From positions 1 through 21,030 of the forward strand of contig JBBQRS010000086.1 in assembly GCA_038214535.1 (NCBI GenBank): DNA of 21,030 nucleotides, in the 5' to 3' direction. The stretch is from JBBQRS01 sp038214535. GTDB lineage: Bacteria; Chloroflexota; Anaerolineae; CG2-30-64-16. The position numbers were made by a program, and so were the translations under genes. Of the stretch, positions 7,194-13,897 are shown one piece after another (position 1 is the stretch's first letter; each line of letters starts with the position of its first letter). Under the pieces are notes generated by a model. The model ran no database searches. It saw only the letters and a program-made list of their open reading frames with translations, and was not told where the DNA came from.

Positions 7194-8630
7194 TTACGGC
7201 GCGCCCGTCTCGAAACCGGTCAGGTCTTTCAGGTCCAGCTCAAGCTCAGAAAGCGCGGCCGCGCCGTCTTTCTCGCCTGTCAGGACGCTGTGCACGGCCT
7301 GGAAGAACAAGGACGAAACCTCGTTATACTTCGGCGCGGTGACCGTAGAAGGTCGCGCGACCGCATTGGTGAAGACATCCTTCAGCTTGCAGAGGAACGG
7401 CTGCGCCGCGCACACCTCCGCATCGTCGTACAGGGCGGGGATGGTCGGGTTGAAACTGCCTTCAATGGCGCGAATCTTCTGCTCATCCGAGGACGCCAGA
7501 TAGAGCGCGACGTCGGCGGCAACTTGCGGATTCTTGCTGTATTTGGAGACGGCCAACTGCCAGCCGCCCAGCGTCGCCGAGCCCGAGCCGCTGTCGCCCG
7601 CGGGCAACGGGGACACGTCGAACTTGTCCTTGATCGCGCTGTCATCTTTTTGACCCAGGCTGAAGGCATAGGGCCAGTTGCGCATGAAAGCGGCATTACC
7701 GGCCTGGAACGCGTTGCGGGCGTCCTCTTCGGCAAAACCGGTCACACCGGGCGGCGAGATCGTGCCCACCCAGCCCGCGGCCATGTCTACCGCGGCCTTA
7801 GCGGCATCGTTGTTGATCGTGATGATCTTGTCGGAGCTGATGATGTCGCCGCCGCCGTTCGAGTCAATCCATTCCAGCGCATCGCAGGTCAGGCCCTCGT
7901 AGGCGTTGCCCTGCCACACGTAGCCCCAGAAGTCGGGGTTGGCGGCGCGTTCGCCGTCCTGAATCTTCTGCGCCATTTTTTCCAGATCGGCCCAGGTGGC
8001 CGGCGGCGCAGTATAGCCGTACTTCTTCAGCAGGTCGGTGCGATAGTAAAGCAGGCCGGCGTCCGTGAACCACGGGATGCCCACCAGCTTGCCGCCTACC
8101 GTGTTATTGGTGATGATCGCGGGGAAGTGGGTCTTCGCCACATCGGCTGCGTCATACTCGTTCAGGTCCACCAGGTGCTCGGCCAGGTCGCCGGGCCAGA
8201 TCACGTCAATCTGGTAGACGTCCACCTCGGGCGACTGCGCCTCGAAGAACTGAAGGTAGAGGCCCAGCCGGTCATTCGCCAGATCGGGGGTACTGAGTAC
8301 CTTGATCGTGACCTCCGGGTGCATTGCCATGTACCGGTCGGCGGCGGCCTGGGTCAATTCCAACTCCTGCCCCACCGCGCCCGCAGCAACAGTAATGGTG
8401 ACTGCATTACCCATCGCGGCTTCTGTAGTCGGGGCCTCGGTGGCCGGCGCTTCCGTAGCTTCCATCGCGGGAGCCTCGGTCGCTTCCATGGTCGGGGCTT
8501 CGGTGGCCTCCATTGGGGCCTCAGTCGCGGCAGCAGGCGCGGTCGGCTGAGCAGGCGCGGCAGGCGCCGCGCATGCCCCAACGATCATCGCCAGCATGAC
8601 CAGCAGGCTGACTATCGTAAGACGTTTCAT
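7194..8630 (-). CDS. Sugar ABC transporter solute-binding lipoprotein (family 1)
   Basis: A 478-aa extracellular binding protein that captures the substrate for the two permeases downstream. The N-terminus is a Sec lipoprotein signal with lipobox IVGAC (Cys20 acylated). A low-complexity linker (about 21-72) follows, built from repeats of MEATEAPA/T that act as a flexible stalk. The mature part carries features of MalE/UgpB-like family 1 proteins: ITVAAGAVGQELEL at the start, VYQIDVIWPGDLAEH, GIPWFTDAGLLYYRTDLLKK, and GGWQLAVSKYSKNPQ near the C-terminus. The ATG is set by AAGGAG (complement of 8639-8644) 8 bases upstream. It follows the lacI gene by 119 bases and is probably under its control. 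Ligand unknown; a mono- or oligosaccharide is likely. Confidence 0.94.
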   Translation of the reverse strand: MKRLTIVSLLVMLAMIVGACAAPAAPAQPTAPAAATEAPMEATEAPTMEATEAPAMEATEAPATEAPTTEAAMGNAVTITVAAGAVGQELELTQAAADRYMAMHPEVTIKVLSTPDLANDRLGLYLQFFEAQSPEVDVYQIDVIWPGDLAEHLVDLNEYDAADVAKTHFPAIITNNTVGGKLVGIPWFTDAGLLYYRTDLLKKYGYTAPPATWADLEKMAQKIQDGERAANPDFWGYVWQGNAYEGLTCDALEWIDSNGGGDIISSDKIITINNDAAKAAVDMAAGWVGTISPPGVTGFAEEDARNAFQAGNAAFMRNWPYAFSLGQKDDSAIKDKFDVSPLPAGDSGSGSATLGGWQLAVSKYSKNPQVAADVALYLASSDEQKIRAIEGSFNPTIPALYDDAEVCAAQPFLCKLKDVFTNAVARPSTVTAPKYNEVSSLFFQAVHSVLTGEKDGAAALSELELDLKDLTGFETGAP

Positions 8631-8749
8631 GTGAGTTTCTCCTTCTTGAGTGGTTCGGTTTGCTTCGTGATGATTCGGCTAATGCCGGCAGTTACGTCCT
8701 TCTTCAAAGCGTCACATCCCCCCTTTCCTTAAAATACCACTTGCACAGG

Positions 8750-9745
8750 TCAGGCCGTTTCGCGCCGGATGAGCGTCAGCGGGAAGCGGATGCGCTGCAC
8801 GTGACGGCTTGCATCGGCGATTTGCGCCAGCAACAACTCCACCGCCACCCGCCCCGATTCTTCCAACGGCTGGCGCACCGTGGTCAACCCGACATCGTCG
8901 GCGCTCTCGATATCATCGAAACCCATCACCGCCAGATCACCGGGCACGGCTAACCCACGCTCGCGCGCGGCGCGCAGCACGCCGAACGCCTGCACATCGC
9001 TGGCCGCGAAAATCGCCGTGGGCGGCTGCGGCAGGTCGAGCAGGGCGTGGGCACTGCGCCGGGCCTGCTCGCGACCGTGCGCAGCCAACGCGATATGTGA
9101 ATCGGCCAGCCCAGCGCCGGCTTTCTCAAGTTGATGGCGATAGCCTTGCAACCGCAGGTCGCTGGTGTGGATGGCGTAGTCGGGCAGGCCGCTGTCGCCC
9201 ACAAAGCCGCAACAAGTGTGGCCCAACCGGATGAAGTGCTCCGCGGCCATGCGCCCACCCGCGCGGTCGTCAATGCGGATGCTGCTGAACGGATCTTGCG
9301 AGAACTCGATAGTCACGGTCGCCAGCCCGCCGTCTTCCAGCCGCTGCGCCTCCTGGGGCCCAAAGGGCAACGCCATCACGATCAGGCCGTCGAGCCGCCG
9401 GGTGGTGGGCAGGGTGTTGAGGTACGCGTCGCGTCGCGCAGTCGAGTCTACGTTATAGATGACGAGATCGAAGGCGGTCTGCGCCAACACGTCGGCGACG
9501 CCACGCAGCCTCTGCACGAATGAGGGATAGGTGAAGAAGGGGGCCAGCACGCCGATGCGCCCGTGGGCCTTGCGCGCCCGGGCGGCAGCCTCGGCCTTGG
9601 GCACGAAGCCCAGCGCGTCAATCGCGGCGCGCACACGTTGCAACGTGGCGGGACTCACCTTGTCGGGCGCGTTCAGCACGCGGGAGACGGTGGCGATGCT
9701 CACACCGGCCTCGCGGGCCACGTCGTACACGGTAATCGGCGACAT
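8750..9745 (-). CDS. LacI-family transcriptional regulator
   Basis: A 331-aa repressor-type regulator. The N-terminal helix-turn-helix (about residues 5-26, VYDVAREAGVSIATVSRVLN) and hinge helix (LGFVPKAEAAARAR) match LacI/GalR. The rest is a periplasmic-binding-protein-like sensor domain (from GRIGVLAPFF; later FAASDVQAFGVLRAARERGL, VMGFDDIESAD and TTVRQPLEESGR), which should bind a sugar effector. It heads the unit that includes the binding lipoprotein and the two permeases, so it most likely controls that transporter. GAAGGGAA upstream of the ATG supports the start. A consensus promoter and a LacI-type operator lie in its own leader, indicating autoregulation. Confidence 0.95.
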   Translation of the reverse strand: MSPITVYDVAREAGVSIATVSRVLNAPDKVSPATLQRVRAAIDALGFVPKAEAAARARKAHGRIGVLAPFFTYPSFVQRLRGVADVLAQTAFDLVIYNVDSTARRDAYLNTLPTTRRLDGLIVMALPFGPQEAQRLEDGGLATVTIEFSQDPFSSIRIDDRAGGRMAAEHFIRLGHTCCGFVGDSGLPDYAIHTSDLRLQGYRHQLEKAGAGLADSHIALAAHGREQARRSAHALLDLPQPPTAIFAASDVQAFGVLRAARERGLAVPGDLAVMGFDDIESADDVGLTTVRQPLEESGRVAVELLLAQIADASRHVQRIRFPLTLIRRETA

Positions 9746-9777
9746 TGCGTTCCCTTCGTCGGGTTTGTGATCGTTGT

Positions 9778-9791
9778 TGCAAATGTTTACA
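9778..9791. promoter_or_regulatory. LacI-type operator in the lacI leader
   Basis: The 14 bases TGCAAATGTTTACA (minus strand TGTAAACATTTGCA) match the LacI-family palindrome TGNAANCGNTTNCA at all but one specified position; the central CG is TG here. The site lies just downstream of the predicted transcription start of the lacI promoter (about +6 to +19), where a bound repressor would block initiation or early elongation. Confidence 0.65.
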
Positions 9792-9804
9792 TGAAAGTTC
9801 TTAC

Positions 9805-9833
9805 ATTATACGTGACAAACCGCGCCCTGTCAA
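9805..9833 (-). promoter_or_regulatory. Consensus promoter of the lacI-transporter unit
   Basis: On the minus strand, TTGACA (complement of 9828-9833), a 17-base spacer and TATAAT (complement of 9805-9810) form a perfect sigma70 consensus promoter. Transcription should start near 9798, giving a leader of about 50 bases that contains the operator at 9778-9791. A fully consensus promoter under repressor control fits an inducible operon. Confidence 0.85.
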
Positions 9834-9847
9834 GCGTTTTAACAAAA

Positions 9848-9882
9848 CAGGTGCGACGCACTTCGGAAGTGCGACGCACCTG
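9848..9882. repeat. Palindrome, GTGCG-CGCAC-TTC family
   Basis: A 35-base near-perfect inverted repeat reads CAGGTGCGACGCACTTC, then G, then GAAGTGCGACGCACCTG. Each arm itself contains the small palindrome GTGCG-A-CGCAC. A sequence relative lies at 13898-13928. It sits between the divergent lacI and gcv promoters, so it cannot be a terminator for a gene ending here. Confidence 0.8.
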
Positions 9883-9898
9883 AGATCGCGCCCGCGCG

Positions 9899-9927
9899 TT
9901 GACAGCCCCCGCGCCCTGTGTTACATT
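9899..9927 (+). promoter_or_regulatory. Promoter of the glycine riboswitch / gcv operon
   Basis: TTGACA (9899-9904), a 17-base spacer and TACATT (9922-9927, four of six consensus positions) lie just upstream of the riboswitch. Transcription should start near 9934, about 20 bases before the first aptamer. Confidence 0.65.
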
Positions 9928-9954
9928 ACCGCCAACAATCGCATATTCGCCGGA

Positions 9955-10170
9955 TGAACCGCGCGAGAGAGCGCCCACCCCTGCGCCAACGGGGCCGGGC
10001 CGCCGACGGGGCACGCCGCCCACACCGGGTGGGGCGGCCAATCTCTCAGGTACCACGAATCGCGCGAGGACGGCACTCTGGAGAGCGCCTGCGGGGAGAA
10101 CCAGCACCCCCTGGGCCACCGATGGGGCAACCCCGGCGCGCCGGGGCAATCTCTCAGGTACGGATACAGA
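9955..10170 (+). promoter_or_regulatory. Tandem glycine riboswitch (two aptamers)
   Basis: Two copies of the conserved glycine aptamer core are visible. Aptamer 1 has GAGAGAGCGCC (9965-9975), GCCGACGGGGCA (10002-10013) and ATCTCTCAGGTA (10041-10052). Aptamer 2 has GGCACTCTGGAGAGCGCC (10072-10089), CCGATGGGGCAA (10119-10130) and AATCTCTCAGGTA (10148-10160). The short linker between them is typical of the cooperative tandem class. An intrinsic terminator follows directly, and the first gene downstream is gcvH, so the expected behaviour is an ON switch: glycine binding prevents termination and lets the glycine cleavage genes be transcribed. The P3 stems are GC-rich and long. The aptamer ends are approximate to a few bases. 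Confidence 0.95.
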
Positions 10171-10208
10171 GACGGGACCGGGCCTCGCGCCTGCGTGCCC
10201 GTCTTTTT
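10171..10208 (+). terminator. Intrinsic terminator, expression platform of the glycine riboswitch
   Basis: GACGGG (10171-10176) can pair with CCCGTC (10198-10203) around a GC-rich inner part and is followed by TTTTT (10204-10208) and then GTTTT. Its position right after the second aptamer fits regulated transcription termination. Confidence 0.8.
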
Positions 10209-10220
10209 GTTTTATCGTTC

Positions 10221-10269
10221 GTAGTGCGCTCGTGAGAGCGCCAGGCTTGCGCCCTCACGGGCGCACTAC
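10221..10269. repeat. Palindromic repeat between the riboswitch and gcvH
   Basis: A 49-base inverted repeat: GTAGTGCGCTCGTGAGAGCGC pairs with the arm at 10249-10269 with only two T/C differences, which form G-U pairs in RNA. Its left end, TTCGTAGTGCGCTCGT, is the same as in the repeats at 7008-7152, but the rest of the core differs. It lies between the riboswitch terminator and the gcvH ribosome-binding site, so it forms a hairpin in the gcv leader RNA. Confidence 0.85.
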
Positions 10270-10288
10270 AAACAGGGAGGAAGACAAC

Positions 10289-10699
10289 ATGGCATACCGG
10301 TTTGACCCCAAAGCGAAGTACGCAAAAAGCCACGAGTGGGCGCGCCAGGAAGGCGACATCGTCGTCATCGGCGTCTCCGACTACGCGCAGCATCTGCTCT
10401 CCGACGTGGTCTATGTCGAGCTGCCCGAGGTGGGCGACACGGTGACGCAGGGCGAGAGCCTGGGCACCGTCGAGTCGGTGAAGGCTGCCGAAGACGCCTA
10501 CGCCCCCATCAGCGGTGAGGTGCTCGAAGTCAACACCGAGCTGGAAGCCAACCCCGAGTGGATCAACAGCGACCCCTATACAAAGGCCTGGATGATCAAG
10601 GTTGCCCCGGAAGACCTGAGCCAGCTCGAGTCCCTCATGGACCAGGCCGCCTACGAGAAACACGTCGAAGAAGAAGAAGAAACCAAGGGCGGGCATTGA
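10289..10699 (+). CDS. gcvH: Glycine cleavage system H protein
   Basis: A 136-aa lipoyl carrier protein that shuttles the aminomethyl group between the P, T and L proteins of the glycine cleavage system in the cytoplasm. The sequence opens with KYAKSHEWARQEGD, the standard H-protein start, and carries the lipoylation motif ESVKAAED with the lipoyl lysine at Lys65. It continues with APISGEVLEVN and PEWINSDPYTKAWMIKV. Its length fits the family (about 125-135), with a short acidic tail (EEEEE) added. GGGAGGA (10275-10281) lies 7 bases before the ATG. It is the first gene of a glycine-riboswitch-controlled operon with gcvPA and gcvPB. Confidence 0.97.
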   Translation: MAYRFDPKAKYAKSHEWARQEGDIVVIGVSDYAQHLLSDVVYVELPEVGDTVTQGESLGTVESVKAAEDAYAPISGEVLEVNTELEANPEWINSDPYTKAWMIKVAPEDLSQLESLMDQAAYEKHVEEEEETKGGH

Positions 10700-10804
10700 G
10701 AGGGAGTAGATAAGGAAACAAGTAGACAAGTAAGCAAGTAGACAAGTTTCCTTGTTTACCTGTTTCCTTGTTTCCCTGTCTACTTGTTTCCTTAGTATAC
10801 CCTC
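10700..10804. repeat. Inverted repeat built of 8-bp units (ACAAGTAG-type)
   Basis: The whole 124-base gap between gcvH and gcvPA is filled by an inverted repeat. A perfect 17-base arm (10712-10728, AAGGAAACAAGTAGACA) pairs with 10777-10793, and an outer GAGGG (10700-10704) pairs with CCCTC (10800-10804). The left side is an 8-base periodic run (ACAAGTAG, ACAAGTAA, GCAAGTAG, ACAAGTTT); the right side repeats CCTTGTTT-like units. The composition is AT-rich and strand-biased (A/G-rich then C/T-rich), unlike the genes around it. In the operon mRNA it would form a long hairpin that could separate gcvH from gcvPA translation or protect 3' ends. Confidence 0.85.
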
Positions 10805-10823
10805 TTCGAACGGGAGCTAACCT

Positions 10824-12299
10824 ATGACGTATATTCCGAATACGGACGCCGACCGGGCGGCGATGTTGGCGGAAGTGGGCGTTGGGTCGGTCGCGGAGCT
10901 GTTCCACGACGTACCCGCAGCGCACCGCTTCCCCGAGCTGATCCTGCCGCCGGCGCTCTCCGAGCTGGAGATGCTGGCCGAGTTGCGCAGCCTGGCCGCC
11001 GCCAACTGGGACGTGCAAATGACGCCCTGCTTCCTCGGCGCGGGCGCGTATAACCATTTCATCCCATCGGTGGTGGACGCGATGCTCCAGCGCGGCGAGT
11101 TCTTCACCGCCTACACCCCCTACCAGCCGGAGATCAGCCAGGGCACGCTCCAGGCGCACTTCGAGTACCAGAGCATGATGACCGCGCTCACGGGCATGGA
11201 GGTCGCCAACGTCTCGCACTACGACGGCGCGACCGCGGCCGCCGAGGCCGTCATCATGGCGCTGGGAGTGGCGCGCGGCAAACGCTGCAAGATGGCGCTC
11301 AGCCCCACGCTGCACCCGCAATACCGCGCGGTGATCTACACCTACACGCAGGGCATGTGCCTCGAAGCGGTCGGTGAGGACGCGCCGTTGGGCGACCTGG
11401 CCGCGCTCGCCGCGCGCATTGACGATGAGACCGCGTGCGTCGTCGCACAGAACCCCGACTTCCTGGGTCGGCTCTACACCCCCGCGGAGATGCAGGCGCT
11501 GGCTGATGCGGCGCACGCCGCCGGCGCGCAGTTCATCGTCTCGGTAGACCCCATCAGCCTGGGGCTCTTCACGCCGCCCGGCGAGTACGGCGCGGACATC
11601 GTGACCGGCGAGGGCCAGTCGCTGGGCAACGCCCTCAGCTTCGGCGGGCCGTACCTCGGCTTCTTTGCCATGAAACTATCGGATGTGCGCAAGTCGGCGG
11701 GGCGCATCGTCGGACAGACGGAAGACGCGGAGGGCGAACGCGGCTACGTGCTGACCCTCAGCACGCGCGAGCAGCACATTCGCCGCGAGAAGGCATCGAG
11801 CAACATCTGCACCAACCAGGCGCTCAACGCGCTGGCCGCGGCGGTCTACATGGCCGCGATGGGCAAGCACGGGCTGCGCAAGGCCGCGGAGCTTTCCTAT
11901 CATAAGACGCACTACGCCGCGGGCCAGATTGACGCGCTGAGCGATTACGCCGTGGTCGGCAACGGCCCGTTCTTCAAGGAGTTTGTGGTGAAGTGCCCGC
12001 TGCCCGTCGCCGAGATCAACCACTTCCTGCTGGAAGAGTATGGCCTCATCGGCGGCTACGATCTGGGGCAGGACTACCCGGCGCTTGAGAATCACATGCT
12101 GCTCTGCGTCACCGAGATGAACACCCGCGAGCAGATTGATGCGCTGGTGGAGGGTCTGGCGGAAGTCGCAGATGCCTTCCCTCACCCTAACCCTCTCCCA
12201 GAGGGAGAGGGAACCAGCGCCAACCTCCCTCTCCCTTTGGGAGAGGGCCGGGGTGAGGGGGGCCGGGGTGAGGGAAATCGGAGGCAAGCGAATGACTGA
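10824..12299 (+). CDS. gcvPA: Glycine dehydrogenase (decarboxylating) subunit 1
   Basis: The 491-aa alpha subunit of the split P protein, which with GcvPB decarboxylates glycine and loads the aminomethyl group onto lipoyl-GcvH. Family motifs are clear: MTPCFLGAGAYNHFIPSVVD, FFTAYTPYQPEISQGTLQ, SHYDGATAAAEA, EGQSLGNALSFGGPYLG and ASSNICTNQALNAL. This subunit has the aminotransferase fold but not the PLP lysine. The ATG is supported by GGGAG (10812-10816). The natural protein seems to end near residue 452; the last 39 residues (PHPNPLPEGEG... to the stop) are encoded by a palindromic repeat, so the tail is an accidental extension. The stop overlaps the gcvPB start by 8 bases, indicating coupled translation. 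Confidence 0.96.
   Translation: MTYIPNTDADRAAMLAEVGVGSVAELFHDVPAAHRFPELILPPALSELEMLAELRSLAAANWDVQMTPCFLGAGAYNHFIPSVVDAMLQRGEFFTAYTPYQPEISQGTLQAHFEYQSMMTALTGMEVANVSHYDGATAAAEAVIMALGVARGKRCKMALSPTLHPQYRAVIYTYTQGMCLEAVGEDAPLGDLAALAARIDDETACVVAQNPDFLGRLYTPAEMQALADAAHAAGAQFIVSVDPISLGLFTPPGEYGADIVTGEGQSLGNALSFGGPYLGFFAMKLSDVRKSAGRIVGQTEDAEGERGYVLTLSTREQHIRREKASSNICTNQALNALAAAVYMAAMGKHGLRKAAELSYHKTHYAAGQIDALSDYAVVGNGPFFKEFVVKCPLPVAEINHFLLEEYGLIGGYDLGQDYPALENHMLLCVTEMNTREQIDALVEGLAEVADAFPHPNPLPEGEGTSANLPLPLGEGRGEGGRGEGNRRQAND
12179..12274. repeat. CCCTAACCCTCTCCC-type palindromic repeat in the gcvPA 3' end
   Basis: The left arm reads CCCTCACCCTAACCCTCTCC (12179-12198) and the right arm GGGAGAGGGCCGGGGTGAGG (about 12239-12258), with an inner pair CCAGAGGGAGAGGG / CCCTCTCCCTTTGG. 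The motif GGCCGGGGTGAGGG is then duplicated (to 12274). It is read in frame as PHPNPLPEGEG...LPLGEGRGEGGRGEG at the GcvPA C-terminus. A second copy of the same family lies inside gcvPB at 13219-13297. Confidence 0.9.
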
Positions 12300-13872
12300 G
12301 CCGTTGATCTACGAAATCTCTCGACCGGGCCGCCACGCGGATTACCTGCCCGATCTCGACGTGCCGGAGACGGCGCTGCCCGCGGAGGGCGTGCGCGCCG
12401 ACCTGCCGCTGCCCGAGCTGGCCGAGATTGACGTGGTGCGCCACTATACGCGCCTGAGCCAACTGAACCACAGCATTGACACCGGGTTCTACCCGCTGGG
12501 GTCGTGCACCATGAAGTACAACCCCAGGGTCAACGAGGTCGCGGCGCGGCTGCCGGGCTTCGCCGCCATCCATCCGCTGCAAGACCCGGAAAACACCGCC
12601 CAGGGCGCGCTGCAACTGATCTTCGAGTTGCAGGAGATGCTGGCGGAGATCGCTGGCTTCGACGCGGTCACGCTGCAACCCTCCGCGGGCGCGCACGGCG
12701 AGCTGACCGGCGTGCTCATCATGCGCAAATACCTCTACGAGGAACGGGGCGAGACGCAGCGCGATGTGATCCTCGTGCCCGACTCGGCGCACGGCACCAA
12801 CCCCGCGACCACCAGCATGTCGGGCCTCCGCGTGATCGAGGTTCCCTCGGACGCGCGCGGCAACGTAGACCTGGAGGCGCTGCGCGCCCTGGTCGCCCGG
12901 CACGGCCCGAATCTTGTCGGCCTGATGCTCACCAACCCCAACACGCTCGGCCTGTTCGACGAGAACGTCGAGGAAGTGGTGCGGCTGGTGCATAAGGCGG
13001 GCGGGCTGGTCTACGGCGATGGAGCGAATTTCAACGCGATCCTGGGCATCGCGCGGCCGGGCGATCTCGGCTTCGACGTGATGCACTACAATCTGCACAA
13101 GACCTTCTCGACCCCACACGGCGGCGGCGGGCCGGGCTCCGGCGCGGTCGGCGTGGCCGCGCACCTCGCGGAATACCTGCCGGGGCCGGTGGTCGCCTAC
13201 GCGCACGGAGAAGACCCGCACCCTAACCCTCTCCCGCGGGGAGAGGGGACCGACCTCTTCCTCCCTTTCCCCGCGGGAGAGGGCCGGGGTGAGGGTGATT
13301 GGGACGAGCACGACCACGACCACATGGGCGAGTTCTACTGGACCATGCCGGCGAAGTCCATCGGGCGCGTCAAAGCGTTCTGGGGCAACTTCGGCGTGCT
13401 GGTGCGCGCCTACACCTACATCAAGATGCACGGCGCGGAGGGGCTGCGCGCGGTGAGCGAGAACGCCGTCCTCAACGCTAACTACCTTCAGGCGCGGCTG
13501 CGTGGCGTCTACCCGATCCCGCACGGCGACCGCACCTGTATGCACGAGTTCGTGGCGCAGGGCATCCTGGCGGGCGCGGCGGACGTCAACACGATGGACA
13601 TCGCCAAACGGCTGATGGACTTCGGCTTCCACCCGCCCACGGTCTACTTCCCGCTGATCGTGCGCGAGGCGCTGATGATCGAGCCGACGGAGACGGAAGG
13701 CAAGGAGACGCTCGACGCCTTCGCCGACGCGCTGATCCAGATCGCCGCGGAAGCGCGCGCCGAACCGGAGCTGCTCAAGACCGCGCCCCACACCGCGCCC
13801 ATCGGCCGGCTCGACGAGGTGCGCGCGGCCAAGAACCTGATCCTCTGCGCCGCGCCCGTCTGTTTGGGATAG
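12292..13872 (+). CDS. gcvPB: Glycine dehydrogenase (decarboxylating) subunit 2
   Basis: The 526-aa beta subunit of the split P protein, which carries the catalytic pyridoxal phosphate. Visible motifs are FYPLGSCTMKYNPRVNE, LQPSAGAHGELTGVLIM, DSAHGTNPATTSM, YGDGANFNAILG and the PLP site NLHKTFSTPHGGGGPGSG with Lys270. SIGRVKAFWGNFGVLVRAYT follows further on. I chose the ATG at 12292 because GGAGG (12280-12284) lies 7 bases upstream; the frame is open further upstream, but only in repeat and gcvPA DNA. Residues about 310-335 (PHPNPLPRGEG...GEGRGEG) are an in-frame repeat insertion not expected in the family; without it the length is about 500, close to normal. A His/Asp-rich stretch (DEHDHDH) follows the insert. 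The start overlaps gcvPA by 8 bases. Confidence 0.97.
   Translation: MTEPLIYEISRPGRHADYLPDLDVPETALPAEGVRADLPLPELAEIDVVRHYTRLSQLNHSIDTGFYPLGSCTMKYNPRVNEVAARLPGFAAIHPLQDPENTAQGALQLIFELQEMLAEIAGFDAVTLQPSAGAHGELTGVLIMRKYLYEERGETQRDVILVPDSAHGTNPATTSMSGLRVIEVPSDARGNVDLEALRALVARHGPNLVGLMLTNPNTLGLFDENVEEVVRLVHKAGGLVYGDGANFNAILGIARPGDLGFDVMHYNLHKTFSTPHGGGGPGSGAVGVAAHLAEYLPGPVVAYAHGEDPHPNPLPRGEGTDLFLPFPAGEGRGEGDWDEHDHDHMGEFYWTMPAKSIGRVKAFWGNFGVLVRAYTYIKMHGAEGLRAVSENAVLNANYLQARLRGVYPIPHGDRTCMHEFVAQGILAGAADVNTMDIAKRLMDFGFHPPTVYFPLIVREALMIEPTETEGKETLDAFADALIQIAAEARAEPELLKTAPHTAPIGRLDEVRAAKNLILCAAPVCLG
13219..13297. repeat. CCCTAACCCTCTCCC-type palindromic repeat inside gcvPB
   Basis: The left arm CACCCTAACCCTCTCCCGCG (13219-13238) pairs with the right arm CGCGGGAGAGGGCCGGGGTG (13272-13291) except for the TAA/CCG stretch. 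It adds about 26 codons to gcvPB with no stop or frame change. The encoded peptide PHPNPLPRGEG...GEGRGEG matches the reading frame of the gcvPA copy, so both insertions are in the same orientation and frame. Confidence 0.92.
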
Positions 13873-13897
13873 GCGCGATCTCCAACGAATACAAACC

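Noticed and set aside
7131..8732. Plus-strand open frame of 533 codons
   Set aside because: It is wholly antisense to the binding-protein gene, which has a ribosome site, lipobox and family motifs. The frame is long only because GC-rich DNA has few stops; its sequence is Arg/Gly/His-rich without domains.
9848..10269. CRISPR array
   Set aside because: Repeats here and elsewhere in the window are palindromes of differing core, without a regular set of identical repeats and unique spacers; no cas genes are present.
10635..11516. Minus-strand open frame of 293 codons across the gcvH-gcvPA gap
   Set aside because: Shadow of gcvPA extended through the 8-base repeat; part of the translation is simply the repeat (QGNKETGKQGN).
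12136..12291. Upstream extension of gcvPB by 52 codons
   Set aside because: The extension is out-of-frame gcvPA plus repeat DNA. GGAGG at 12280-12284 and the family N-terminus (MTEPLIYEISRPGRH) fix the start at 12292.
12187..13791. Minus-strand open frame of 534 codons
   Set aside because: Antisense to gcvPB, whose motifs are unambiguous. The frame includes the repeat elements read backwards and shows Arg/His/Val-rich shadow composition.
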